A stretch of 32,518 nucleotides of DNA from positions 1 to 32,518 of the forward strand of contig CALKXI010000093.1 of NCBI GenBank assembly GCA_938003965.1, given 5' to 3'. The DNA comes from an uncultured Chlorobiales bacterium (GTDB lineage Bacteria > Bacteroidota > Chlorobiia > Chlorobiales > Thermochlorobacteraceae). Shown one piece after another: positions 23,346-31,147 of the stretch (position 1 is its first letter; every line of letters begins with the position of its first letter). A program made the position numbers and the translations under genes. The notes below the pieces were generated by a model. The model was not told the DNA's origin. It worked only from the letters and a program-made list of their open reading frames with translations, and did no database searches.

Positions 23346-24713
23346 TTATTGATATTTAAGGGCTTCAACTGGCTCGATGCGAGCGGCACGATTTGCAGGG
23401 TAAAGTCCTGCGAGCATGCTAATCAAGATGGAAAACACAATTGCGGAAATGACAAGCCAACTTGGAAAGTAGAAAAAGGCTAATTCTGTTCCTGCTTGTT
23501 TTTGGACGTAATAATTCGCGAGCGCATTGACGCCCATCGTGCCGAGTTTTCCCAAGAGCAATCCGAGCACGCCGCCGAAAAATCCAATCACTGCGCTTTC
23601 AACAAGAATGATGCGTCGCACATCGCCATCATTTGCGCCGACGGCTTTCATGATTCCAATTTCTCTGTATCGCTCCATGATAGACATAATCATCGTGTTC
23701 GTGATGCCAAGCGTTGCCACAACAAGCGCAATCGTTCCAACAACCGCCAACGCCATATCAAATAAGATGAAGAGCCGTTTGAACTCCTCGAATTCATCAG
23801 CGAAACTCGTTGCATTGAGTTTGATTTCTTGCAGAGCGTTTTTGACGACCTCGGCTTCTTTTGGGTTGCTAACACGGACGACAATCGCTTGATAGCCCTC
23901 GCGCTGTTCGGTGCGTCGTAGCAAATCAATCGTCGACATGAAGTTGAGCCGCTCTAACCTTTCCGCCGTTGCTATTGGTATCATCAGGCGCAAGCTGCTC
24001 GAGAGTTTTTGAATCTCTTTATCCATGATGCCGACGATTCGGAATTGATATTTGCGCTCGGCGATAGGCATTCCGCCTCCCACGCCAAAAGTGGTCGAGA
24101 GCGTCATGATTTTTTTGAAGTCGAGCGTTACGGTCGTGAGCGTTACAGTTTTCCCCAAGGCGTCTTGTGGATTTTTCACGCCGATGCGATTGAGCAAAAT
24201 TTCCGATACCACAACCTCTTTGGCGGAATCACTTTCAAAAAATGACCCATAACGAATTTGATTGTAGCCTGCGGTTCTGCCTATTGATGTGGGCAAGGCT
24301 TCGGTTAACACAGGCGTATCGAGCGTATCAAGTGAAAAACGGCACGGAAATATGATTTCTGGATACACAATCGCACCTGGGGCGACTTGCGCCGAAATTG
24401 TTTTGACTTTCTCCAACACTTCGGGCGTCAGCACCACCAAATTGGCTTCCTTTTTCTTTTCGTTCTTAAAAACACGGTTTGAAAAATTCACAAGGCTTGC
24501 AAACTCGTTGCTCGTCGGCGAAATGCGCACCGTGTTGAAGAGTTCAAGGTCGCTGAATTCATCGGTAAAAGTTTTTTGAAGCCCTGAACCGTAGGCGAGC
24601 ATTGAGACGAGTGCCGCCGTTCCGACGCCAACGCCGATAATGGTGAGCGTGTTGCGCAGTTTGGCGCGACGCAGGTTTTCAAAAGCAAAGCGAAGTAAAT
24701 CGTGAAGCGTCAT
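23346..24713 (-). CDS. ABC transporter permease, FtsX/MacB type
   Basis: 455 residues from ATG 24713 (a longer ATG at 24764 is less likely). Seen: a first helix (RNTLTIIGVGVGTAALVSMLAYG), a large periplasmic MacB_PCD domain, and three C-terminal helices (VVGTIALVVATLGITNTMIMSI, then YREIGIMKAVGA, ESAVIGFFGGVLGLLLG and FSILISMLAGLYPANRAARIEP). Known: such permeases act with an ATPase (LolD/MacB type) to export lipoproteins, peptides or drugs, or for cell division. No ATPase or membrane-fusion gene is next to it here, so its function cannot be named. The final helix ending ARIEPVEALKYQ is typical of the family. Confidence 0.88.
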   Translation of the reverse strand: MTLHDLLRFAFENLRRAKLRNTLTIIGVGVGTAALVSMLAYGSGLQKTFTDEFSDLELFNTVRISPTSNEFASLVNFSNRVFKNEKKKEANLVVLTPEVLEKVKTISAQVAPGAIVYPEIIFPCRFSLDTLDTPVLTEALPTSIGRTAGYNQIRYGSFFESDSAKEVVVSEILLNRIGVKNPQDALGKTVTLTTVTLDFKKIMTLSTTFGVGGGMPIAERKYQFRIVGIMDKEIQKLSSSLRLMIPIATAERLERLNFMSTIDLLRRTEQREGYQAIVVRVSNPKEAEVVKNALQEIKLNATSFADEFEEFKRLFILFDMALAVVGTIALVVATLGITNTMIMSIMERYREIGIMKAVGANDGDVRRIILVESAVIGFFGGVLGLLLGKLGTMGVNALANYYVQKQAGTELAFFYFPSWLVISAIVFSILISMLAGLYPANRAARIEPVEALKYQ

Positions 24714-24939
24714 GGATTCGATGTTGAACGAATTGAACGATTTTAAGTGAAGTCTTTTTTCCAAAAACGAGACGTCGGAGCGTAATCGTTCTTTGCAAGT
24801 TAAACTTGAAATCGGCTATCTCGGCTCTTTTTTCGGGTTATACTTCTGCGATTTGTTTGGGTGGCGAAGCATGCACCTCTAAATTGACACCAACTAAAAT
24901 CACTGCTGTTGCAGTCGAGTAGTTTTGAAGCTATTGAAG

Positions 24940-24945
24940 AAGGAG
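24940..24945 (+). promoter_or_regulatory. Strong Shine-Dalgarno of the PucC-like gene
   Basis: AAGGAG 7 bases before ATG 24953. It resembles the one of pscA (AAGGAGAAT in both). Confidence 0.85.
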
Positions 24946-24952
24946 AATTAAG

Positions 24953-26401
24953 ATGTTAAACCACCTTTCACGCCAAAGTCAATTTGAGCGTCATCATACA
25001 GATTTGCCCACTGAAGCCCATATTCCACAATCGCCGCTTTCGGAGCGCATTGCTCAAACGCCTGAATCTAAATTGGAGCAACTCTCGCGAGAAATTCCGC
25101 TGCCGCGCGTCTTGCAAATTTGCTTGCTTCAACTCTCAACAGCGACGCTCTTCGTTTTGCTCAACAGCACGCTCAACCGTGTGATGGTCGTTGAACTCAA
25201 CATTTCGGCGACGCTCGTCGGAGTGCTGATTGGGTTTCACAACATCTTGGCGTTTGTGCGTCCGATGATTGGTCATTACAGCGATACGCACTTGCGATTT
25301 GGCTTGCGCCGCACGCCGAACATCATCGTCGGAAACCTGCTTGCTGTGTCGGGCGTGGTGCTATCGGTTTATGGTGCGTTGGCATTTGAAGAAAATTTCG
25401 AGCTCGGCATCGCCTTGCTTCTCATCGCCTTCACGCTTTACGGCGTCGGGGTGAATGTCGTCGGCACGATGTTCTACGCACTTCTTGCAGATAGCGCAGG
25501 CGAAAAGCATAAAGCCAAAGCCGTTACGGTTGGCTGGTTCGTTCTCATTTTCGGCACGATTGTCGCAAGCGGCTTCATCGGAAAGTATCTCGAAAATTTC
25601 TCGATGGAGCGGCTTGTATCGCTCTTTTGGGTCGGCGCAGGCGTCTCGATTTTCTTCACTTGGCTCGCGGTGTTTGGCACGGAAAAACGCTTCGCCCGCG
25701 AGCATGAAATCGTTAAGAACGAAAAGCATGCCTTGCATTTAAGCGACGCCTTGAAGCGACTGGCAGCAAACCCAACCATTTATGCGTTCTTCATTTTTAT
25801 GTTCGTAACCGTTGTCGCCATTCAAGGGCAAGATGTGATTCTCGAGCCTTTCGGCGCAGAACTTTTTGGCATGAGCGTTTCTCAAACAACTGAACTCACG
25901 CGCATTTGGGGCACAGGCACCATGCTCGGCATCGTTACGCTTGGCTTGTTCTTCGTCAATCGCATTGGCAAGAAGCGCACGACCTATCTCGGTTGTTTCG
26001 TCTCCGCACTTGGCTTTTTAGCGATTTCTCTTTCACCGATGTTTGATATTCTCACGTTCAAAGGCGGCGTATTCCTGCTTGGCGTTGGAAACGGCGCGCT
26101 CACGGTCGGCTCGCTCACGATTATGATGGACATGACCACGCGCGAAAATGCAGGGCTCTTTATGGGACTTTGGGGCATGGGACAAGCTATTGCCAACTTT
26201 GTCGCTAATGCAACGGGAGGCGCGATTCGCGACATTGCGCTCTGGATTACGCAAAATCATTACGCTGGCTATGCGACCGCATTCGGCATTGAAATCATCG
26301 GACTTGTCGCTGCTACTATGATTTTGCGGGGCATTGATATTCAAGAGTTTCAATCTAAAACACAGCACACGCTTTCAAGCGTTGTGAGCCAAGTCGATTA
26401 A
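24953..26401 (+). CDS. PucC/BCH2-family major-facilitator transporter
   Basis: 482 residues. After a polar N-terminal tail of about 55 residues it shows about twelve hydrophobic helices. The family signature is visible: LLNSTLNRVMVVELNISATLVG, IGHYSDTHLRFGLRRTP (the loop before helix 3) and VGNGALTVGSLTIMMDMTT in the C-terminal half. Known: PucC and LhaA help place or transport bacteriochlorophyll for light-harvesting complexes in purple bacteria, and BCH2-type homologues occur in chlorosome-bearing phototrophs with an unclear job. Because green bacteria have no LH1/LH2, bacteriochlorophyll movement or reaction-centre assembly are possible roles here (inference). The Shine-Dalgarno is strong. 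The small lipoprotein gene follows after 5 bp. Confidence 0.85.
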   Translation: MLNHLSRQSQFERHHTDLPTEAHIPQSPLSERIAQTPESKLEQLSREIPLPRVLQICLLQLSTATLFVLLNSTLNRVMVVELNISATLVGVLIGFHNILAFVRPMIGHYSDTHLRFGLRRTPNIIVGNLLAVSGVVLSVYGALAFEENFELGIALLLIAFTLYGVGVNVVGTMFYALLADSAGEKHKAKAVTVGWFVLIFGTIVASGFIGKYLENFSMERLVSLFWVGAGVSIFFTWLAVFGTEKRFAREHEIVKNEKHALHLSDALKRLAANPTIYAFFIFMFVTVVAIQGQDVILEPFGAELFGMSVSQTTELTRIWGTGTMLGIVTLGLFFVNRIGKKRTTYLGCFVSALGFLAISLSPMFDILTFKGGVFLLGVGNGALTVGSLTIMMDMTTRENAGLFMGLWGMGQAIANFVANATGGAIRDIALWITQNHYAGYATAFGIEIIGLVAATMILRGIDIQEFQSKTQHTLSSVVSQVD

Positions 26402-26406
26402 AAACC

Positions 26407-26817
26407 ATGCGATACTTTCTCTTGGTTTTTCTTGTAAGCCTGACCGGTTGCCAAAGTGTGCCGCCGAAGACTTCACTCATTGGAAGTTTTCGCGGCACAA
26501 CCGTTCGGCAGCCGAAAGAGCCGAAAAATGGCGCATTCACGACCGTTTATATTCCGACTTACGAAGTGGGCGTTGTCTTTACAGAAAACGAGTTCAGCGG
26601 CTCGCAAAAGAAGGAAGAAGAAGAGCCTATCATCATTCGCGGCAAATATGAACTGATGAAAAAACCGAACACAATTCGATTTATCGCCGAAGATTTCGCA
26701 AATGAAGTCGTCTTGCTTGATGGCGTGTTTTCTTACACTTTGGTCGAAAAAACATTAACGCTCACCAAACAAGATGGCTCACTCAAACTCGTTCTTACTC
26801 GGCTACCTGAACGATGA
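26407..26817 (+). CDS. Small predicted lipoprotein, unknown function
   Basis: 136 residues. Signal peptide MRYFLLVFLVSLTGC with a good lipobox (Cys 15), then a small beta-rich domain (GSFRGTTVRQPKEPKNG, IIIRGKYELMKKPNTIRF, LTLTKQDGSLKLVLTRL) of lipocalin-like appearance. Not recognised further. It starts 5 bp after the PucC-like stop and probably shares its transcript. Its last 23 bases overlap the end of mtaB on the other strand. Confidence 0.75.
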   Translation: MRYFLLVFLVSLTGCQSVPPKTSLIGSFRGTTVRQPKEPKNGAFTTVYIPTYEVGVVFTENEFSGSQKKEEEEPIIIRGKYELMKKPNTIRFIAEDFANEVVLLDGVFSYTLVEKTLTLTKQDGSLKLVLTRLPER

Positions 26818-28198
26818 GTGGCTTGCCAATCACATTCAGCGCGTCGTCAATTCCCACAAGACTGACGCGGCGCATTTGCCTAACCAAATTTTCTTTCGCC
26901 CACGCCTTTGACGGCACTTCAACACCAACGCGCAAGTAGTTTGCCGTATGCCCGTAGCAATAAAGTTTTTCGTTTGAAGCCTGTTCGCCGTTCAACTCTT
27001 CATCGTCCGAAAATTCGTTTTCAAAGAGCACATCCATTTCTTCGCCAATGAAGCGCGAAACGAAGGCTTTCTTTTTGAAGTAAGAAAGTTCGTGCAGTTT
27101 TTGACTGCGAGCATGCTTAATGTGGCTCGGCACTTCGGCGACCTTGTGTTCATCGAGCAGTTCAGCCGCGTGTGTGTTGGGACGCTTGGAGAAGGTGAAC
27201 ACATGCAGATAGGCAATCGGAAGCGACTCAATGAAACGATATGTTTCCTCAAAATGCTCGTCTGTTTCGTTTGGAAATCCAACAATCACATCAGCACCAA
27301 TGCACACATTCGGAATTTTCGCGGCGACCTCTTCGCAACGCGCACGGTAAAGTGCTTTGTTGTAGCGGCGGCGCATCAGTCGCAGTATTTCCGCTGAACC
27401 CGATTGCATCGGCAAGTGAAAGTGCGGCACAATTCGCTTAGAACTTGCGATGAAATCAATCATGTCGCTCGTGAGCAAATTCGGCTCGATGGAACTAATG
27501 CGAAGGCGTGGAATTGGAAGTTTATCGAGGGCTTGAAGCAAGTCAAAAAATGTGTGTTCACCTTTTGAGCCATCGGGCGCGTTGCCGTAGTCGCCAATGT
27601 TGACGCCTGTGAGCACGATTTCTTGATAGCCTGCCTCAATGAGCATCTTGGCTTGAAAAACGAGTTTATCAATCGATTCCGAGCGGCTTTGTCCGCGTGC
27701 GAGCGGAATGGTGCAGTAAGAGCAGTTGTAATTACAGCCGTCTTGCACTTTGAGATAGGCGCGCGTTTGGTCTTGCTCGCCGCCGATGGTAATGGAGTGC
27801 CCGAATCCGAAGTTATCGACGGTTTGAATATCGCTGACGAAAATTTTGGCTTCTTGATTTTTTTCCGCACCGATGTAATTCATCAACTCAAATTTTTCTT
27901 TTGCGCCCAGCACCACATCGACGCCTTTAATCGAGGCAAGTTCTTCGGGTTCAAGTTGGGCGTAACAGCCCACGACGGCAACAAAACTTTCAGGCGATTT
28001 CTTCAAGGCTTTGCGCACCACATTGCGACATTTGGCGTCAGCGTTTTCCGTTACGCTACATGTGTTGATAATCACCACGTCGGCTTTTTCGCCGAACGGC
28101 ACAAGTTCGTAGCCTTGCGCAAGAAAAGATTGCGCGAGCATTGAGGTTTCCGCAAAGTTCAATTTGCACCCAAGCGTATAAGTAGAAATGCGTTTCAT
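26795..28198 (-). CDS. mtaB: tRNA threonylcarbamoyladenosine methylthiotransferase MtaB
   Basis: 467 residues from ATG 28198. Seen: the N-terminal UPF0004 domain with three Cys (C11 in TLGCKLN, C47 in NTCSVT, C78 in GCYAQ) for one iron-sulfur cluster, then the radical-SAM triad CNYNCSYC (C155, C159, C162), GFPNETDEHF and a C-terminal TRAM region. Known: the enzyme adds a methylthio group to t6A37 of tRNAs reading ANN codons. MiaB and RimO share the fold; the TLGCKLN start favours MtaB. The longer ATG at 28225 is less likely. No Shine-Dalgarno. Confidence 0.92.
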   Translation of the reverse strand: MKRISTYTLGCKLNFAETSMLAQSFLAQGYELVPFGEKADVVIINTCSVTENADAKCRNVVRKALKKSPESFVAVVGCYAQLEPEELASIKGVDVVLGAKEKFELMNYIGAEKNQEAKIFVSDIQTVDNFGFGHSITIGGEQDQTRAYLKVQDGCNYNCSYCTIPLARGQSRSESIDKLVFQAKMLIEAGYQEIVLTGVNIGDYGNAPDGSKGEHTFFDLLQALDKLPIPRLRISSIEPNLLTSDMIDFIASSKRIVPHFHLPMQSGSAEILRLMRRRYNKALYRARCEEVAAKIPNVCIGADVIVGFPNETDEHFEETYRFIESLPIAYLHVFTFSKRPNTHAAELLDEHKVAEVPSHIKHARSQKLHELSYFKKKAFVSRFIGEEMDVLFENEFSDDEELNGEQASNEKLYCYGHTANYLRVGVEVPSKAWAKENLVRQMRRVSLVGIDDALNVIGKPLIVQVAE

Positions 28199-28230
28199 GT
28201 GTGATGTATCACGCTTAATTGTCATTGAAA

Positions 28231-28686
28231 TTATTGCCCAGGCGGAAGCGGCGGATTGACAGGCGAAGTCGTTTCAGGCAGAGCAGGTCGTTCGTTTGAT
28301 TTGCCTTGCGGCAATCGCTCGACTTTGGTGATTAAATACTTTGAATCGCCAAGCCAAAAGTAGCGGAAGTATTTTTCTTCGTAATGCAGATTAACGCGCT
28401 CGCCTGTCAGTGAGGCTTCTTGTAAGGCTTGAATGACTTCCTTGCGGTCTTTCGGAACAGAAAATTCAAAAACGGTGGACAGTTGATTGTCTTCATTTTT
28501 GAATGCGCCAAATGTGCCGATGTTCATTTGCCCTTCGTAAGTTTTGAAGAAAAATCCTCTTTCAGATAATTTCACGACCACACCCGCACGAATGCCCGTG
28601 CTGTAGTTGCCGAAGTAAAGAAACGACGCAACCGCAATCAAAATGAACAACACAATCACGCCGCCAATGATGAGAAATTTTTTCAT
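28231..28686 (-). CDS. Small membrane-anchored protein, unknown function
   Basis: 151 residues. One N-terminal transmembrane helix (residues about 4-26), then a soluble domain (VVKLSERGFFFKTYEGQMN, FEFSVPKDRKEVIQAL, VNLHYEEKYFRYFWLGDSKYLI), then a Pro-rich tail (LPETTSPVNPPLPPGQ). Similar proteins are common in Bacteroidetes and relatives with no known function. It is 32 bp upstream of mtaB and on the same strand. Confidence 0.8.
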   Translation of the reverse strand: MKKFLIIGGVIVLFILIAVASFLYFGNYSTGIRAGVVVKLSERGFFFKTYEGQMNIGTFGAFKNEDNQLSTVFEFSVPKDRKEVIQALQEASLTGERVNLHYEEKYFRYFWLGDSKYLITKVERLPQGKSNERPALPETTSPVNPPLPPGQ

Positions 28687-28746
28687 TATTGCTTGAACGA
28701 TTAAAGTGAAATGAAATGCAAAAATAACATTCCTTCACAATTCGTT

Positions 28747-28760
28747 GCACGAAGTCGTGC
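28747..28760. promoter_or_regulatory. Palindrome upstream of the second TonB receptor
   Basis: GCACGA-AG-TCGTGC, a perfect 6-bp inverted repeat with a 2-base spacer, 50 bases before ATG 28810. It is of operator size, but the regulator is unknown. Confidence 0.35.
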
Positions 28761-28809
28761 TACCCTTATGTTCATCACTTGAAACGCCTTGTAACCTTCG
28801 ATTCTGACA

Positions 28810-31128
28810 ATGCTGAAATCATTTAGGATTTTTTTGTGGAGTTGTCTCTTTTTGCTCTCACTTTCCGCCGTGCTATATGCCCAGCCTAACGAAACCGCAT
28901 CACCAACAGGCGTTTTGGAAGGCGTTGTGATTGACCGCATTACGAAGCAAGAAATTGTCGGCGCAAAACTTCAACTGCTCGATACGCCCTTTGGCGCAAC
29001 ATCCGACATCAACGGACGCTTTCGTTTTTCGGGATTGCCTGCGAAAACCTATCGCTTGAAAGTAACGGCGTTGAATTACAAGCCGCTTGTTCGAAGCGAT
29101 GTGTTTGTCGGTTCGGTGCAAAGCACGAAACTCACGATAGAGTTGCAACTCTCCGAAACCGCGTCGGTTGAGGAAGTAACGGTAACGGCGGATATGTTTT
29201 TCACGAAGCAAGCCGATTTGAAAGTCAGCACGAATACGCTTTCGCAAGAGGAAGTGCGACGCGCGCCGGGCGCGGTGGAAGATGTAAGCCGAATGGTTTT
29301 GATTTTGCCCGGCGTCTCGTCAAGTGCCGACAACCGAAACGACCTTGTGGTGCGCGGCGGCAGTCCGATTGAAAACTTCATCTTCGTCGACGGCATTGAA
29401 GTGCCGAACATCAATCACTTTGGCACACAAGGCGCAACAGGCGGACCGATTGGCATGATTGACGTCAATTTTTTGCAAGAAGTGAATTTCAGCGCGGGCG
29501 GATTTTCAGCACGATTCGGCGACCGCCTTTCCAGCGTGATGGACATTCGCTATCGCGAGGGCGATAAATCTGAGTTCAGAGGCAAGTTCGATTTAGGATT
29601 TGCAGGCGCGGGCTTTCAAGCCGAAGGTCCGCTCCAAAAAGGCGAAGGCGCGTTCATGATTTCGGCGCGTAAAAGTTATCTCGATTTGCTCATCGGCTCA
29701 ACAGGCTTAACCGCCGTTCCGAATTACTCTAACCTTAATCTCAAAGCCAGCTTTCAACCTTCGCCAAAACATCGCTTTTCCCTCATTGGGCTTGGCGGCA
29801 TTGATGATATTTACTTCAAAGATTCTGAGAACGAAGACGCGCCAACTCGCGACAACATTCGCAACAACGGTTGGCAGTATGTTATCGGCATCGTGCATAA
29901 GTGGCTCGTCAGCGAAAAGACCTTCATTCAAACTTCGCTCTCGCATAATCAATACCGCTTCTTCACGAATGTAGATTCGGCGCGTGTTTTCACCTTTTAT
30001 CGCAACAGTTCGTTTGAGCGCGAATACCTTCTGCGCTCCGACTTCTCGCATCGCTTTTCTCCAACGGATTTATTTGAAGCAGGCATCACGCTTCGCGCGA
30101 TTGATAATCAAAACGCCATCTTCTTGCGAAGTGGCTCAATCGGCGCAAACGGCGAACCTGCCGAAGGGTTTGATTACGACCGAACCGGCGTTGCGCAAAA
30201 GTTCGGCGCGTATGTGCAATACACGAAAGATTTTTTTGCACGGCTTTCCTTCACCGCTGGCGTGCGCTATGATTATTTCAGTTATCTGAACGCGCCGCAT
30301 GCCGTTTCGCCACGATTGGCAATGAGCTACGCGCTTCGTCAAAATCTCAAACTCAATTTTGCGGCAGGCATTTATCATCAATCGCCTGCAATGGTGTGGC
30401 TTATTGCCGATGAACGCAATCGCAATTTGAAATACGCGCAATCACAACACTTTGTCGGCGGCTTTGAGTATTTCCCTGCGGAAGATTTGAAAATCAGCGT
30501 TGAGGCGTATTACAAACACTACTTGAATTATGCCGCAAGCGTCGCTATTCCGCAACTCTCTTACGCAAACGCAGGCGCGAACTTCGGCACATTCGGAACT
30601 GAAGAACTCGTTAGCGAAAGCACTGGCTACGCGCGCGGCGTGGATTTCTTCTTGCAGAAAAAACTTTCGGCACAATTTTATGCAATGCTCGGATACACGA
30701 TTTCCGACATTCAATTTGCAGGACGAGACGGCATTTTACGACCCAGCGCGTTTGACTTCCGACACATCTTCACCGCAATCGGCGGCTGGAAATTTTCCGA
30801 CGCGCTCGAGGTTTCAGCAAAATGGCGATTCAGTGGCGGCACGCCCTACACACCGATTGACCTTGAACGCGCTCGCGCCGTCAATCAACTCGTCTTCGAT
30901 TTCAATCGCTTCAACGCCAATCGCTTTCAAGACTATCACCGATTAGACCTTCGACTGGATTGGCGCAATTTCTTCAACGGCTGGAACATGGTCAGCTATG
31001 TGGAAATTCAGAACGTCTATAATCGGCAAAATCCTTTCACGCTGATATGGAATCAACGCCGCGCCGATGTTGAAGTGGTCAATCAATGGGCGTTCTTGCC
31101 TGTTGGCGGCGTAAAAATTGAGTTTTAA
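28810..31128 (+). CDS. TonB-dependent outer-membrane receptor with N-terminal carboxypeptidase-like domain
   Basis: 772 residues, complete. Signal peptide (1-24, ending AVLYAQ), a carboxypeptidase-D regulatory-like domain (about 34-110: VLEGVVIDRITKQEIVGAKL, GRFRFSGLPAKTYRLKV), VEEVTVTADMFF, the plug (about 130-240: RAPGAVEDVSRMVLILPGV, VVRGGSPIENFIFVDGIEV, FSARFGDRLSSVMDI) and a barrel ending WAFLPVGGVKIEF with the terminal Phe typical of barrel proteins. Known: these receptors import large or scarce substrates with TonB. The substrate is unknown and no SusD-like partner is present. It lies alone between a divergent small gene and the glycosyltransferase fusion. Confidence 0.94.
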   Translation: MLKSFRIFLWSCLFLLSLSAVLYAQPNETASPTGVLEGVVIDRITKQEIVGAKLQLLDTPFGATSDINGRFRFSGLPAKTYRLKVTALNYKPLVRSDVFVGSVQSTKLTIELQLSETASVEEVTVTADMFFTKQADLKVSTNTLSQEEVRRAPGAVEDVSRMVLILPGVSSSADNRNDLVVRGGSPIENFIFVDGIEVPNINHFGTQGATGGPIGMIDVNFLQEVNFSAGGFSARFGDRLSSVMDIRYREGDKSEFRGKFDLGFAGAGFQAEGPLQKGEGAFMISARKSYLDLLIGSTGLTAVPNYSNLNLKASFQPSPKHRFSLIGLGGIDDIYFKDSENEDAPTRDNIRNNGWQYVIGIVHKWLVSEKTFIQTSLSHNQYRFFTNVDSARVFTFYRNSSFEREYLLRSDFSHRFSPTDLFEAGITLRAIDNQNAIFLRSGSIGANGEPAEGFDYDRTGVAQKFGAYVQYTKDFFARLSFTAGVRYDYFSYLNAPHAVSPRLAMSYALRQNLKLNFAAGIYHQSPAMVWLIADERNRNLKYAQSQHFVGGFEYFPAEDLKISVEAYYKHYLNYAASVAIPQLSYANAGANFGTFGTEELVSESTGYARGVDFFLQKKLSAQFYAMLGYTISDIQFAGRDGILRPSAFDFRHIFTAIGGWKFSDALEVSAKWRFSGGTPYTPIDLERARAVNQLVFDFNRFNANRFQDYHRLDLRLDWRNFFNGWNMVSYVEIQNVYNRQNPFTLIWNQRRADVEVVNQWAFLPVGGVKIEF

Positions 31129-31147
31129 TCCAACAACTTAACTCACT

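Noticed and set aside
26795-26817. Tail-to-tail overlap of the small lipoprotein and mtaB as a special antisense device
   Set aside because: A 23-bp convergent overlap is common in compact genomes and has no further structure here.
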